The notes: generated by a model not told the origin, from the letters alone. A stretch of DNA of 64,000 bases from Bacillus sp. 103mf (GCF_900116295.1 NZ_FPAF01000002.1:288592-352591); one strand, 5' to 3'; shown: positions 39,858 through 51,158, counted from the first letter of the stretch. A program made the numbers and translations.

Positions 39858-40157
39858 ATATTATACCCTCCTCCAAAATGTTAGATCTTTCATTGAAAAT
39901 AATAAAAAGTGATTAAGTTCTAACAATTCATATTATACATACAAATTGATTATTTGTATATTTATTTTTCTATTTTATGAAAATTTTCTGTTAACATTTT
40001 ATACCTTCTCCTTGTTTTAATATCAATGTATTTGTTGATTTTTCGTTATTTTTTAACTTATTTAAATTATCTGAATATAATTGTAGGATTTTTATGATAT
40101 ATATTCTGTACAAAATACTATGCTTTCTCTCTTTGTTTTTAAGTGTTCTTATAAAAG
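39858..40157. other. Upstream region of oppA
   Basis: AT-rich, no gene. Must contain the oppA promoter, since a terminator separates it from oppF. Confidence 0.55.
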
Positions 40158-40195
40158 AAAAAAACCGAGCACATTTTCCATGTGCTCGGTTTCTC
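40158..40195 (-). terminator. Terminator of oppBCDF
   Basis: AACCGAGCACA / TGTGCTCGGTTTTTTTC on the minus strand, right at the oppF stop codon. Confidence 0.92.
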
Positions 40196-41140
40196 TTATT
40201 GATAGATTTCTTTATATTTCTTATACTCCGCCTCTGAGCAAAGAACAAAATGTCCTGGGCGAATTTCGCGCATTTGCGGCACTTCATTACCATATTGATG
40301 CTGAGACGGATCGTATACGATACGTTTACGATTACGCTCATAATCTGGATCTGGAAGCGGAATTGCTGATAGTAGTGATTTTGTATACGGATGAATTGGA
40401 TGCTCGTATAACTCTTCACTCGTTGCAAGTTCCACGATTTTCCCGTGATACATAACACCGATGCGATCACTAATATACTTTACCATCGATAAATCATGGG
40501 CAATAAATAAGTATGTTAAACCTTTTTCTTTTTGTAGCTGTTTCAATAAGTTAACCACTTGCGCCTGAATTGACACGTCAAGTGCCGAAATCGGCTCATC
40601 GGCAATAATAAAGTCCGGTTCTACAGCTAACGCCCTTGCAATTCCAATACGCTGACGTTGTCCACCAGAGAATTCATGCGGGAAACGACTTGCATGCTCA
40701 CGGTTCAAACCAACCGTCTCAAGTAAGTCATACACACGCTTCATCCGATCTTCTTTATTTTTAGCAAGACCGTGAATATCAATTCCTTCTGCAATAATAT
40801 CTCCAACGCTCATACGCGGATTTAATGATGCGTATGGATCTTGGAAAATCATTTGCATTTTACGGTTAAATTTCTTTAATTCAGCACGTGATTTCTTACC
40901 GTGTACATTTTCCCCGTCAAACAATACTTCTCCTGCTGTTGCGTCATATAAACGAATAATTGTTCTTCCCGTTGTTGATTTACCAGAACCAGACTCTCCT
41001 ACAAGTCCAAATGTTTCTCCGCGGTAAATATCAAACGTAACATCATCAATCGCTTTTACAACTCCGCCGTTCACGTTAAAATATTGTTTTACATTTTTTA
41101 CTTCAATTAATTTTTCACGATTATTAGTCATGCTGTTCAC
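40196..41140 (-). CDS. oppF: Oligopeptide ABC transporter ATPase OppF
   Basis: 314 residues. Walker A GESGSGKST, signature SGGQRQRIGIARAL, Walker B DFIIADEPISALD, and the C-terminal peptide-transporter extension (HPYTKSLLSAIPLPDP). One of two ATPases energising peptide import. Overlaps the oppD end by 17 bases, indicating coupling. Confidence 0.95.
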   Translation of the reverse strand: MNSMTNNREKLIEVKNVKQYFNVNGGVVKAIDDVTFDIYRGETFGLVGESGSGKSTTGRTIIRLYDATAGEVLFDGENVHGKKSRAELKKFNRKMQMIFQDPYASLNPRMSVGDIIAEGIDIHGLAKNKEDRMKRVYDLLETVGLNREHASRFPHEFSGGQRQRIGIARALAVEPDFIIADEPISALDVSIQAQVVNLLKQLQKEKGLTYLFIAHDLSMVKYISDRIGVMYHGKIVELATSEELYEHPIHPYTKSLLSAIPLPDPDYERNRKRIVYDPSQHQYGNEVPQMREIRPGHFVLCSEAEYKKYKEIYQ

Positions 41141-42170
41141 CCGCTTTCATTTGTCGAATACGTCTTTGGACAATTTCAGGTGGCTCCACTTTTGGAGCTT
41201 GTTCATGAAGCAGCCACGTTGCTGCATAATGCGTATCACTTACTTTAAAGAAAGGTGGTTCCATTTCAAAGTCAATTTTTAATGCCTGTGGATTACGCGC
41301 TGCAAATGCATCACCTTTTGGCGGCTTTAATAAGTCTGGCGGCGTTCCTGGAATTGCATATAACTCTTCTTCTCCGCCTTCTAAACTTGGCATAGAAGCT
41401 AATAATCCCCATGTATACGGATGTTTCGGGTTATAGAAAATTTCATCAACCGTTCCAATCTCTACAACTTTCCCTGCATACATAACAGCTACACGGTCCG
41501 CTACATTGGCAACAACACCTAAATCATGCGTAATAAAAATGATAGCCGCTTCTGTTTTTTGCTGAATGTCTTTCATTAACTCTAAAATTTGTGCTTGAAT
41601 TGTTACATCAAGCGCAGTTGTCGGCTCATCGGCAATTAATAATTTCGGATTACAAGCAAGCGCCATCGCAATAACAACACGTTGTCTCATCCCACCTGAA
41701 AATTGGTGCGGATATTGCTTAAGACGTGCTTCTGGATTTGGAATTCCTACAAGGTCGATAAGCTCTAACGCAACTTTACGCGCATCAGCTTTATTCATTC
41801 CTTGATGTTTAATAAGGCCTTCCATAATTTGATTACCAATTGTCATCGTTGGATTTAACGAAGTCATTGGATCTTGGAAAATCATCGCAATCTCTTTTCC
41901 GCGAATTTGTTGCATTTCTTTTTCAGACAGCTTCGTTAAATCACGACCGTCAAAAATAATTTCTCCGTTCTTAATGCGCCCTGGCGGCTTTGGAATTAAG
42001 TCCATCAACGCTTTAGATGTAACGGACTTACCAGAACCAGATTCCCCCACAATTGCTAGCGTTTCTCCTTTTTTCAAATCAAAAGTAACTCCGCGCACTG
42101 CTTGTACTTCACCAGCATGTGTGTCGAATGAAACTTGTAAATCTTTTACTTCTAACAAAGTTTTCATCAT
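41124..42170 (-). CDS. oppD: Oligopeptide ABC transporter ATPase OppD
   Basis: 348 residues. Walker A GESGSGKS, signature SGGMRQRVVIAMAL, Walker B KLLIADEPTTALD, then HPYTWGLLASMPSLEGG and the C-terminal extension typical of OppD/DppD. Two adjacent ATG codons lie after AAAGGAGAGGG; either could be used. Pairs with OppF. Confidence 0.95.
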   Translation of the reverse strand: MMKTLLEVKDLQVSFDTHAGEVQAVRGVTFDLKKGETLAIVGESGSGKSVTSKALMDLIPKPPGRIKNGEIIFDGRDLTKLSEKEMQQIRGKEIAMIFQDPMTSLNPTMTIGNQIMEGLIKHQGMNKADARKVALELIDLVGIPNPEARLKQYPHQFSGGMRQRVVIAMALACNPKLLIADEPTTALDVTIQAQILELMKDIQQKTEAAIIFITHDLGVVANVADRVAVMYAGKVVEIGTVDEIFYNPKHPYTWGLLASMPSLEGGEEELYAIPGTPPDLLKPPKGDAFAARNPQALKIDFEMEPPFFKVSDTHYAATWLLHEQAPKVEPPEIVQRRIRQMKAGEQHD

Positions 42171-42187
42171 TCCCTCTCCTTTCTTCT

Positions 42188-43204
42188 TTATTTACGCATT
42201 TTTGGATCTAATGCATCACGTAAACCATCTGCTAATAAGTTAAATGCTAAAATCAACAAACTAATTACAGTCGCTGGAATAAACATCATATGTGGATATG
42301 TTTGAATTGACTTATACCCATCACTTACTAAAGAACCTAATGATGCTAATGGCGGCTGAATTCCAAGGCCAATGAAACTTAAGAAAGCTTCTCCGAATAC
42401 CGCATGTGGAATTGTAAACATTGTCATAACAATGATAGATCCCATTAAGTTTGGCACTAAATGTTTTACAATTAATTGTGTATTTGTTGCTCCAAGTGTG
42501 CGTGATGCTAATACGTACTCTTGATTTTTCATTTTCAACACTTGTCCACGCACAATACGTGACATGCCAATCCATCCTGTAAGAGTCATCGCTAATGTAA
42601 TTGATAGAATACCAGGATCCATTACAATTACCATTAAAATTACGATAATTAAGTACGGAATACCATTTAATACTTCAACGAAACGCTGCATGAAGTTATC
42701 AACACGACCTCCGTAGAATGCGGAGATACCACCATATGCAACCCCAATAACTAAATCAATTGCCGCTGCTAATAATGCGATATATAAAGATACTCGTGTT
42801 CCTTCCCACGTTCTTGTCCAAATGTCACGGCCAAGATCATCTGTACCAAACCAGAAATATTCTTTAATATCACGTTTCTCATACTGATCTACACCATATT
42901 GGTCTACACCATCAAAAGGCAGCCAGTGGATCTTCTCTAGAACCGGTATTTTCGGCGGTATTTTTGAACGATCTAAATCTTGATCTTTATAAGAATATTT
43001 GCTCATCATCGGACCAAAAATCGCTAATAGAATAATTAAAGCAAGAATAATTATCCCAAAAACTGCGCCTTTATGTTGAAACAGACGTCTTCTTACATCT
43101 TCCCAAAACTTTACACTCGGACGGGCAATAACTTCATTATCCGTATTGCTGCGATTTGCTGGTTGAAATAAATCTGGCGATATTTTTTGTACATCTTTCA
43201 TCAT
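42188..43204 (-). CDS. oppC: Oligopeptide permease OppC
   Basis: 338 residues. N-terminal cytoplasmic stretch, one membrane span, a periplasm-side loop and then the permease core; the EAA-type loop (LGATNTQLIVKHLVPNLMG) contacts the ATPases. Overlaps the end of oppB by four bases (ATGA). Confidence 0.95.
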   Translation of the reverse strand: MMKDVQKISPDLFQPANRSNTDNEVIARPSVKFWEDVRRRLFQHKGAVFGIIILALIILLAIFGPMMSKYSYKDQDLDRSKIPPKIPVLEKIHWLPFDGVDQYGVDQYEKRDIKEYFWFGTDDLGRDIWTRTWEGTRVSLYIALLAAAIDLVIGVAYGGISAFYGGRVDNFMQRFVEVLNGIPYLIIVILMVIVMDPGILSITLAMTLTGWIGMSRIVRGQVLKMKNQEYVLASRTLGATNTQLIVKHLVPNLMGSIIVMTMFTIPHAVFGEAFLSFIGLGIQPPLASLGSLVSDGYKSIQTYPHMMFIPATVISLLILAFNLLADGLRDALDPKMRK

Positions 43205-44130
43205 TTTTTCCCTCCCGCTAAACGAATACGAGGATCAACTACACCGTATAGTACATCGACAATAAAGATAACAAGAATAAAAAGTGCACTATAGAAAATT
43301 GTTGTACCCATAATAACTGTATAATCGTTTAATGGAATAGACTTAACGAACTGTTCCCCTAAACCTGGTACAGCAAATACTTGCTCAACAACAAGTGTTC
43401 CTGTCATTAAAGCAGCAACCATTGGGCCTAAAATCGTAATGATTGGAATAAGAGCATTTCGCAGTGCGTGTTTTATAATAATTACACCTTGACTAATCCC
43501 TTTTGCTTTTGCTGTTAAAATGTACTCTGCTTGCATAACTTCTATTAATTCGGTACGTGCAAAACGAGCTATTGTAGCTATTACAGATACCGACAATGCA
43601 ATTGTTGGAAGAATTGTATATTCAAACCCTTTCCAAAACGCTACCGGTAACCAGCCCGCTTTTACTGCTACATAATATTGTAGTAGTGCCGCAAAAACGA
43701 ATGCAGGTACAGACATTCCGAGTACCGAAATGAACGTTGCCCCGTAATCAGCCCACGTGTTCGTACGAAGTGCTGCAACAATACCTAATAATAATCCAAT
43801 AATAGTTCCTAAAACAATCGCTTGAAAACCTAATTGTGCAGATGGACCAATGCGGCCAACAATCATATCTGTTACTGGACGGTTATCATACTGGAATGAT
43901 ACCCCCAAGTCCCCTTGAACTAAATTTTTCATATAATGCACATATTGCACTGGTAGCGGATCATTTAATCCATATTTTTCTAAAATGATTTCTTTTTGTG
44001 CTGGTGATAATTTCTCCTGATTTTTAAGCGGAGAACCTGGCAACAACTTCATTAAAAAGAATGTTAAAGTTGTGATTAAAAATAATGTAATGATCATGTA
44101 CACGAAACGTTGTAATGTATAACGTCCCAT
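43201..44130 (-). CDS. oppB: Oligopeptide permease OppB
   Basis: 309 residues, MGRYTLQRFVYMIITLF start. Six membrane segments, the PLPVQY motif and the EAA loop (AKGISQGVIIIKHALRNALI). ATG 44130 follows GGGGAGGTG; an upstream GTG would overlap that site. First gene of the oppBCDF operon. Confidence 0.95.
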   Translation of the reverse strand: MGRYTLQRFVYMIITLFLITTLTFFLMKLLPGSPLKNQEKLSPAQKEIILEKYGLNDPLPVQYVHYMKNLVQGDLGVSFQYDNRPVTDMIVGRIGPSAQLGFQAIVLGTIIGLLLGIVAALRTNTWADYGATFISVLGMSVPAFVFAALLQYYVAVKAGWLPVAFWKGFEYTILPTIALSVSVIATIARFARTELIEVMQAEYILTAKAKGISQGVIIIKHALRNALIPIITILGPMVAALMTGTLVVEQVFAVPGLGEQFVKSIPLNDYTVIMGTTIFYSALFILVIFIVDVLYGVVDPRIRLAGGKK

Positions 44131-44621
44131 AAATAGCACCTCCCCATTTTTTCAAAAGCAATAAGATAGTTTAAAATATTCTTACTATTATCTTTAAAAA
44201 TAAGAGCATACGCCCATCATAGGCATATACCCTTGAAAACGATGGAATAAATTACATTATTACTACCATTTGTAATAAACCTATTTAAATATGAGATTAA
44301 ATCTAGCAAATCAGGTTCTCTAATTGCGCATTATGTACCTTCATTTGTAAAAATTAGAATTAAAAGAATAATCTCCAAGTTTCTACAATTTTCATTATAC
44401 ATATAATACGACGATTGTGAATATAATTTTTTATTTTTTTGTTAAAATTTTTAATTTACAGTGTATTTTATATATATTTTGTAAAGACAGGGCTTAACAT
44501 TGCAGTTATCTAATTAAAGGAAAATGCAAAATTATATATATTTTTCTAAAAATTCTTTATAGTACATATTATAACTTTTATAGTATAATAATTCTAGTAA
44601 TATTTTGCGGAGGGGAAGCAT
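44131..44621. other. Divergent promoter region oppB / DUF3899 gene
   Basis: 490 bases, very AT-rich, no gene or repeat. A good -10 (TATAAT, 44584-44589) serves the rightward gene. Confidence 0.55.
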
Positions 44622-44996
44622 TTGAATACACTTTTTTCACGTATTAGTATACTAACAGGAGTCTCAATTGCGATTTCTGGCGCATATGCTGCTATATTTT
44701 CCAATTCTTTTTTGTTGTATTTTGTTAATATTATGTTTTATATCGCTTTACTCTTCATTATTATCGGAGGATTTGTATTCCTATTTCAACGCGGTTTTTT
44801 CAATGTAACAATGTATGCTTTTAAAAAATTAGGTCGATCCAATAAAAAGATTGAATCTTTAATTGAAGGAGAAGAAGAGTGCGATCCGAAAGAAATATTA
44901 TATCGAACTTATTCCTTTACATGGACATACCCTATCGTCATTACTGGTATCATATTAGGAGCATTATCAACAATTATTGGTTTCGCTATTAAATAA
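44622..44996 (+). CDS. Small membrane protein (DUF3899-like)
   Basis: 124 residues. Two N-terminal membrane segments, a basic/acidic cytoplasmic stretch (KKLGRSNKKIESLIEGEEEC), and a C-terminal membrane segment (PIVITGIILGALSTIIGFAI). I recall this as the DUF3899 family next to trpS in the B. cereus group; function unknown. TTG 44622 with GGAGGGGAAG upstream. Confidence 0.8.
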   Translation: MNTLFSRISILTGVSIAISGAYAAIFSNSFLLYFVNIMFYIALLFIIIGGFVFLFQRGFFNVTMYAFKKLGRSNKKIESLIEGEEECDPKEILYRTYSFTWTYPIVITGIILGALSTIIGFAIK

Positions 44997-44997
44997 T

Positions 44998-45025
44998 TTG
45001 CAAACGATTTATCATGTGTTATAAT
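44998..45025 (+). promoter_or_regulatory. trpS leader promoter
   Basis: TTGCAA, 16 bases, TATAAT (45020-45025); it ends about 20 bases before the T-box leader begins. Confidence 0.65.
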
Positions 45026-45047
45026 AGTACAACAATTTTATACGTAT

Positions 45048-45282
45048 GCAATGAGAAAGAAGAGTACATATTGAGGCAATTTCAGAGAGCTTGTGGTTGG
45101 TGAGAACAAGTAATTGTACAATATGGAATGGGCTTTTGAGCACCAAACCGAAACGTTTCAGGAGTAGGCTTTGGCGTCACATCCAACGTTACAATGGATA
45201 AAGAGATTTTGCTTTCGCAAAATAATTAGGGTGGTACCGCGGTCCATTCGTCCCTACTTTTAGGGATGAATGGGCTTTTTTG
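45048..45282 (+). ncRNA. T-box riboswitch (tRNA-Trp) upstream of trpS
   Basis: Conserved T-box AGGGTGGTACCGCGG at 45228-45242, preceded by stem I elements. The specifier is TGG (45129-45131), placed after GAA as in other T-boxes. The terminator CCATTCGTCCCT...AGGGATGAATGG with TTTTTT follows; uncharged tRNA-Trp pairs with the specifier and the T-box to block it. It controls trpS by tryptophan availability. Confidence 0.95.
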
Positions 45283-45286
45283 TATT

Positions 45287-45340
45287 CGAAAAGCGCAAGC
45301 GGCTCGTTCAAAACCACAAAACGTTAGGGTTCTAGACGAA
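45287..45340 (+). repeat. Family 4 repeat fragment inside the trpS leader
   Basis: GAAAAGCGCAAGCGGCTCGT..GGGTTCTAGACG, a shortened copy of the element downstream of trpS (46379 onward), inserted between the T-box terminator and the trpS ribosome-binding site. Confidence 0.65.
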
Positions 45341-45347
45341 AATATGA

Positions 45348-46376
<1,029 letters not shown>

Positions 46377-46378
46377 GA

Positions 46379-46650
46379 AGAAAAGCGCAAGCGGCTCGCT
46401 CAGAATGGAAGGGGGATGGAGCTCCTGACGTAGAGGTGATTTTTACCTCGCAGGAAGGCGCGAAGCCACCGACCATTCTAGCCGCTGGAGCTAGACATCA
46501 AAGAAAAGCGGAGCCGACTATTTAGCCCTGTTGGCTAAGGTTCTTTCGCACAGAAAGTGATTTTTACTTTCTCGTGCGGAAGGTTCTTAGACAGGAAGGG
46601 CTAGGAGGCAGAGCTAGACAAGAGAAAAGCGGATGCGGTTCGCTCACTCG
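46379..46650 (+). repeat. Family 4 repeats, two full units plus a partial
   Basis: Unit 1 (46379-46499): AAAAGCGCAAGCGGCTCGCT..AGCCGCTGGAGCTAGACA. Unit 2 (46503-46620): AAAAGCGGAGCCGACTATTT..GAGGCAGAGCTAGACA. Unit 3 is cut off. Each folds end to end (GAATGG / CCATTC; AGCCCT / AGGGCT). Probably bcr-type repeats of the B. cereus group. Confidence 0.75.
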
Positions 46651-46754
46651 TATGACGATTTTTGTCGAATGGTCTTTATTTCGTGTCGAATCGGCGATAT
46701 ATCGCAAATATCGCCGATAAATGCATTACTTCCGTCGATATCTTAGCGGACACA

Positions 46755-46812
46755 CAAAAAAGGAATGATCCTAAAAGGCACCTACGCGCCTTTTGGATCA
46801 TTCCTTTTAATT
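46755..46812. terminator. Bidirectional terminator trpS / yjbA
   Basis: AAAAGGAATGATCC..AAAAGGC / GCCTTTTGGATCATTCCTTTT, a long stem with an inner GCGC, closing two convergent genes. Confidence 0.9.
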
Positions 46813-47553
46813 TACCTTTTGCTCATTTTCCATTTCCCACAACTTTTCAAAGAACGGTTGTCCTCTTACAAGTCGCTCACAAAGCTGTTCATGTTTACCT
46901 GACCATCCGTGCTTCGCTTCGTCATACAAGCGATTCCACACTTCTTCAAACGGTAGATGTTGTACAGCTGGATATGCTGCTGGATCCCATTCTGTATACC
47001 AATAGCGAATCTCCGCTGGATTTTTCGTTGTATGTAGCTGGTCTAGTGCCATAAAGAGCAGTTGTTTTAATTGTCGTTCTTTCCGTGTTAACCCATTCAT
47101 CATATGCGGGGAAGGTGATAAAATATGATGTTCCTTTTGCGGCGATTCCATTTCAAAATCATATGTTTCTGCTTGTACGTTTTCTACCATTTCATACACC
47201 ATTTGCTCTTGTCTTGGAATCAGTCGGCTTTTACGTATTGGAATATTGTATCCAATTGTATCAATCGCAATTATTCCTTTTCCATCTGATACAACAAAGC
47301 AATACTCTTGCTGCAGTCGTTCATGGTTTTTTCGAATATACGCCTTATGATGTACGTCTTCCAATAGTTTTTGCGGAAGCTCTAGCAATTCGTTCTCGAT
47401 GTAATGATATAATGTGGAATCTACTTTTACTAATGGTACTTGATCTAACAATTCGATCGTATCATCCTTCCGCCATTCATAGAAATGACAGACGTTATAC
47501 CCGTTTTCTTCACCTTCAAACCAATTTACCCATACATCATGCAGATATAACAT
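46807..47553 (-). CDS. Conserved Bacillus protein YjbA (DUF3603-like)
   Basis: 248 residues, almost the length of B. subtilis YjbA, and in the same place next to trpS. Contains [20 protein letters not shown] and [20 protein letters not shown]. No catalytic motif is evident. The stop codon lies in the shared terminator. Confidence 0.88.
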   Translation of the reverse strand: MLYLHDVWVNWFEGEENGYNVCHFYEWRKDDTIELLDQVPLVKVDSTLYHYIENELLELPQKLLEDVHHKAYIRKNHERLQQEYCFVVSDGKGIIAIDTIGYNIPIRKSRLIPRQEQMVYEMVENVQAETYDFEMESPQKEHHILSPSPHMMNGLTRKERQLKQLLFMALDQLHTTKNPAEIRYWYTEWDPAAYPAVQHLPFEEVWNRLYDEAKHGWSGKHEQLCERLVRGQPFFEKLWEMENEQKVN

Positions 47554-47719
47554 TGCTTACCCCTCACTTCACAACTGTTTGTATATCTCATTATGGTCAT
47601 CTTTCGTAAAATTTATTCCAATGGAGGAAATATATTCTTATTAATTAATTTCTTCATAATCCTCTATCTTTCATGCTGAACAGTAAAACTTTCATTAGAT
47701 TTTTGCAGCAAATAACAAG

Positions 47720-47755
47720 CCATCAGTGGAATTGTTCTTCATCCTTCACTGATGG
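47720..47755 (+). repeat. Family 3 hairpin remnant
   Basis: CCATCAGTGGAATT..TTCACTGATGG, a single first hairpin of family 3 without the conserved GTGAAAC start. Lies between yjaZ and yjbA. Confidence 0.5.
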
Positions 47756-47824
47756 CCAACTAGGCTTCACTTCTCGCGGAATTTTAAGGTGTAGACTCAT
47801 ACAGGATAAGCAGATTAGCAACTT

Positions 47825-48622
47825 TTATGAGTCAAAAGACAATGCCCCCTCTAAAATAGCTTTAGCATCCATTTCTATTAAAGAAGTTGTGTTCCATTTC
47901 TTATGCTCTACACAATCTTTTACAATATGAAATCCCACAGCATATCCAAGCATTTTCGGATAAAATCCTCGTCCATTTAGTAATATATCGTGCTCGCGTG
48001 TCCCTCGTTGTATCCCCCGCTTACCTTGTATAAACCGACGCCAAAACATAATTGCCTCTTCTTTCTTATAATAAGACACCCACGGAGCATAGTAACTTCC
48101 CCCGTGCCGTTCATACACCGCATGTTCTGCCAATCCCTCCATCATCATTGTGTCCAAAATGGTATACGCTTCTTCTCCCTTCTCATTTGCATGAATTCGA
48201 CATATATGATGATATTCATGAGTAAGCAATGCCTTTAACTCGGCAATCGAATTTTGTGAACTCACAAACAAAAACAAGACATTTCGCATTGCTAATCCCG
48301 CTTTTCCGTTATATTCTCGTTGAACAGTTCGATTATACGGATCGGATAACAAAATAAATACCGGTATATCAGGTCCTTTTAACCATTGTTGCAGCTTTTT
48401 ATATTCTATCGCCAATCGCTCCCATACTCGTTCTTTTTGCAATACGTCTATTTCTTCCTCACCACCTACTACCGGACGAAACATTCCTTTTGAAACAAGA
48501 AACCGATACAACGCTTCTTTCTGAAGCGGAATATACTTTGTAAACTTCTCACAAATTTTTTCTGGCTCCTGATAATACTTACGCATCCACACCGCCGTTT
48601 GAATCACTCCCACCTCTCCCAC
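47825..48622 (-). CDS. Predicted Zn-dependent protease YjaZ (DUF2268)
   Basis: 265 residues. The HEYHHICR motif (HExxH type) and a downstream glutamate (MMEGLAEHAVYERHGG) mark a gluzincin-like metalloprotease. Positional match to B. subtilis yjaZ (fabF-yjaZ order). Substrate unknown. Confidence 0.88.
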   Translation of the reverse strand: MGEVGVIQTAVWMRKYYQEPEKICEKFTKYIPLQKEALYRFLVSKGMFRPVVGGEEEIDVLQKERVWERLAIEYKKLQQWLKGPDIPVFILLSDPYNRTVQREYNGKAGLAMRNVLFLFVSSQNSIAELKALLTHEYHHICRIHANEKGEEAYTILDTMMMEGLAEHAVYERHGGSYYAPWVSYYKKEEAIMFWRRFIQGKRGIQRGTREHDILLNGRGFYPKMLGYAVGFHIVKDCVEHKKWNTTSLIEMDAKAILEGALSFDS

Positions 48623-48666
48623 TCTCCTTTCGTTCCATACATATGCAACGAAACGAAAGAAAGCAT

Positions 48667-48700
48667 AAAAAAAATGCAGATTTTCATCTGCACTTTTTTT
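48667..48700. terminator. Original fabF terminator, now displaced
   Basis: AAAAAAAGTGCAGATGAAAA..TCTGCATTTTTTTT on the minus strand: a strong stem with T-runs. It lies beyond a 225 bp insertion from the fabF stop, so in the ancestral sequence it directly followed fabF. Confidence 0.88.
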
Positions 48701-48702
48701 AT

Positions 48703-48710
48703 TTATATTC
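48703..48710. repeat. Target-site duplication of MITE, left
   Basis: TTATATTC, repeated exactly at 48936-48943 on the other side of the element. Confidence 0.85.
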
Positions 48711-48935
48711 GTAACTACTCAGCTATACCTTTTAGAAATTTAGAAAAGGGTATGATTCTAGTGAAGATGTGTCTCTCTATTACTTATAAATTCATTACCT
48801 ATTGTCTACTTTTGTTTTCAAACCTTGCACGTGGCAGGAAAAGGCCCTGACCGCTCCTATGCATCGCCAGTCCATCTCGCCCATTTAAAAAAAATGCTTT
48901 TCTGTCGTTTTTTCATAAAGTAACTGAGTAGTTAC
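48711..48935. mobile_element. 225 bp MITE (family 2) in the end of fabF
   Basis: Perfect 12 bp terminal inverted repeats GTAACTACTCAG / CTGAGTAGTTAC, flanked by an 8 bp direct repeat TTATATTC. No coding capacity. The second half (48829-48915) contains GCACGTGGCAGGAAAAGGCC and related sequence of the family 1 core. A relative sits at 60704. A transposase acting in trans is implied but not encoded here. Confidence 0.9.
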
Positions 48936-50170
48936 TTATATTCTTTAAATACTAATGCTGCGTTATGTCCACCGAAACCTAATGAGTTACTTAATACAGC
49001 ACGTACTTTTTGTTGTCTTGCTTTATTTGGTACACAATCTAAATCACACTCTGGATCTGGTGTTTCATAGTTAATTGTTGGCGGAACAACGCCATCTTGA
49101 ATTGTTTTCACAGATATAATTGCTTCTACCGCACCAGCTGCACCTAATAAATGTCCTGTCATTGATTTTGTTGAACTTACCGCTACTTTATATGCATGCT
49201 CGCCAAATACTTCTTTAATTGCCATTGTTTCATATTTTTCATTCGCTTCTGTACTTGTGCCGTGCGCATTAATATAATCGATATCTTCTGGCTGAAGACC
49301 CGCTTCTTCTAACGCTTGACGCATCGCACGCACGCCGCCTTCACCGCCAGGAGCTGGTAGCGTAATATGGAACGCATCACCTGTTGCTCCGTATCCAACG
49401 ATTTCAGCATAAATATGTGCACCACGTGCTAACGCATGCTCTAATTCTTCTAATACAAGAATTCCTGCTCCTTCTCCCATTACGAATCCACTTCGATTTT
49501 TATCGAACGGACGACAAGCAGTTGCTGGATCTTCATTAAATGTTAATGCTTTAGCTGAACAAAATCCAGCAACCGCCATATTTGTTAACGGTGCTTCTGC
49601 TCCGCCTGCAATCATCGCATCTGCATCTCCGCGCTGAATAACTTTATATGCATCACCAATAGAATTTGCACCGGATGCACAAGCTGTCACTGTACATGTA
49701 TTAATCCCTTTTGCACCTAATGCAATGGACACCTGGCCTGCAGCCATATCAGGAATCATCATTGGTACGAGGAATGGACTAACGCGGCGTGCGCCTTTTT
49801 CATAAAAAACTTTGTACTGCTCTTCATACGTTTCCATACCACCGATTCCGGATCCAACCCACACACCAATGCGCGGCCCATTTTCTTCTGTAATTTCTAG
49901 CTTTGCATCTTCCACAGCCATTTTTGCCGCAGCTACTGCATATTGTGTAAAGCGGTCCATACGACGCGCTTCTTTCTTATCAATATATTTCTCGACTTCA
50001 AAGTCATTAATTTCCGCGGCTACTTTCGCAGGAAATTGATTTGCATCTAAGCGTGTAAGATGTCCAATTCCAGATACACCATTTTTAATATTTTCCCAAG
50101 CAGTTTCTACATCCGTTCCCACTGGAGTAACTGCTCCTAATCCTGTAATTACAACACGCTTTTTTTCCAT
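48932..50170 (-). CDS. fabF: 3-oxoacyl-[acyl-carrier-protein] synthase II
   Basis: 412 residues. Condenses malonyl-ACP with acyl-ACP. Active-site Cys in [13 protein letters not shown] near 163, His in [13 protein letters not shown] near 300 and [14 protein letters not shown] near 335. A MITE has inserted exactly at the last codon: without it the gene would end FKEYK-TAA from its own sequence; with it the last Lys (AAG) and stop (TAA) come partly from the MITE end, so the protein is unchanged. Cotranscribed after fabH. Confidence 0.97.
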   Translation of the reverse strand: MEKKRVVITGLGAVTPVGTDVETAWENIKNGVSGIGHLTRLDANQFPAKVAAEINDFEVEKYIDKKEARRMDRFTQYAVAAAKMAVEDAKLEITEENGPRIGVWVGSGIGGMETYEEQYKVFYEKGARRVSPFLVPMMIPDMAAGQVSIALGAKGINTCTVTACASGANSIGDAYKVIQRGDADAMIAGGAEAPLTNMAVAGFCSAKALTFNEDPATACRPFDKNRSGFVMGEGAGILVLEELEHALARGAHIYAEIVGYGATGDAFHITLPAPGGEGGVRAMRQALEEAGLQPEDIDYINAHGTSTEANEKYETMAIKEVFGEHAYKVAVSSTKSMTGHLLGAAGAVEAIISVKTIQDGVVPPTINYETPDPECDLDCVPNKARQQKVRAVLSNSLGFGGHNAALVFKEYK

Positions 50171-50198
50171 ACAACATACACTCCTTTTCTCTCAGTCC

Positions 50199-51131
50199 TT
50201 ATTTACCCCAACGAAGAGCAACTGCTCCCCATGTTAAACCGCCGCCAAAACCAACTAATATGATGAGATCGCCATCTTGAATACGTCCATTTTGCAATTC
50301 TTCTACTATAGCAATCGGAATTGAAGAAGCTGACGTATTCCCAAACTTGGAAATTGTCGTACTCATTTTTTCTTGCGGTAAATTTAGCCGTTCTCTCGCT
50401 GATTCCATAATACGAATATTTGCTTGATGAGGCACTAAAAAGTCCACATCTTCTTTCGTAAGACCTTCTTTTTCTAAAACACGAAGACACGAATCACCAA
50501 GCTGACGAACAGCAAACTTAAAGACTTCTCTGCCATTCATCATAACATATTCATCACGATAAAGGTGTTTACCACCACTTCCATCCGCTCCTAATTCAAA
50601 TGAAAGAATCCCTTTTCCTTCTGAAACGGCCCCCATAACAACAGCGCCTGCTCCATCTCCAAATAAAACCGCTGTATTTCGGTCATTCCAATCTACAATT
50701 TTAGATAATTTATCGCTACCAACTACTAATATATTTTTATAAGTTCCAGTTTGAATAAATTGTTGCGCTGTAATCATTCCGTACATAAAACCAGCACAAG
50801 CTGCGCTTAAATCCATCGCTGCTGCATGCTTTGCTCCGATTTCTTCTTGAACTACGCAAGCAACCGCTGGAAACGAACGGTCTGGTGTTACTGTTGCAAC
50901 TAAAATAAGATCAATTTCTTCTCCGCTAACCCCTGCATCTTCAAGTGCTTTTTTTGCAGCTTCCACAGCCATATGTGAAGTATCTATTGTATCATCAGCA
51001 ATTCGTCTTTCTTCAATCCCTGTTCTTGTTCGAATCCATTCATCAGATGTATCCATTATTTTCTCTAAGTCGTGGTTTGTGACAACTTTTTCTGGTACAT
51101 ATCTCCCGATCCCTAAAACGCCTACATTCAC
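50199..51131 (-). CDS. fabH: 3-oxoacyl-[acyl-carrier-protein] synthase III
   Basis: 310 residues. Initiates fatty acid synthesis by condensing acyl-CoA (branched in Bacillus) with malonyl-ACP. Catalytic Cys in [13 protein letters not shown] near 112, His in [10 protein letters not shown] near 237 and Asn in [13 protein letters not shown] near 268. First gene of fabH-fabF, with a FapR operator upstream. Equivalent to B. subtilis fabHA. Confidence 0.97.
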   Translation of the reverse strand: MNVGVLGIGRYVPEKVVTNHDLEKIMDTSDEWIRTRTGIEERRIADDTIDTSHMAVEAAKKALEDAGVSGEEIDLILVATVTPDRSFPAVACVVQEEIGAKHAAAMDLSAACAGFMYGMITAQQFIQTGTYKNILVVGSDKLSKIVDWNDRNTAVLFGDGAGAVVMGAVSEGKGILSFELGADGSGGKHLYRDEYVMMNGREVFKFAVRQLGDSCLRVLEKEGLTKEDVDFLVPHQANIRIMESARERLNLPQEKMSTTISKFGNTSASSIPIAIVEELQNGRIQDGDLIILVGFGGGLTWGAVALRWGK

Positions 51132-51158
51132 ATTACAACCCTCCGATTTATATCAATT

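Noticed and set aside
45048-45282. A second riboswitch in front of fabI, oppA or oppB
   Set aside because: Only trpS shows conserved leader motifs; the other upstream regions are AT-rich without recognisable consensus.
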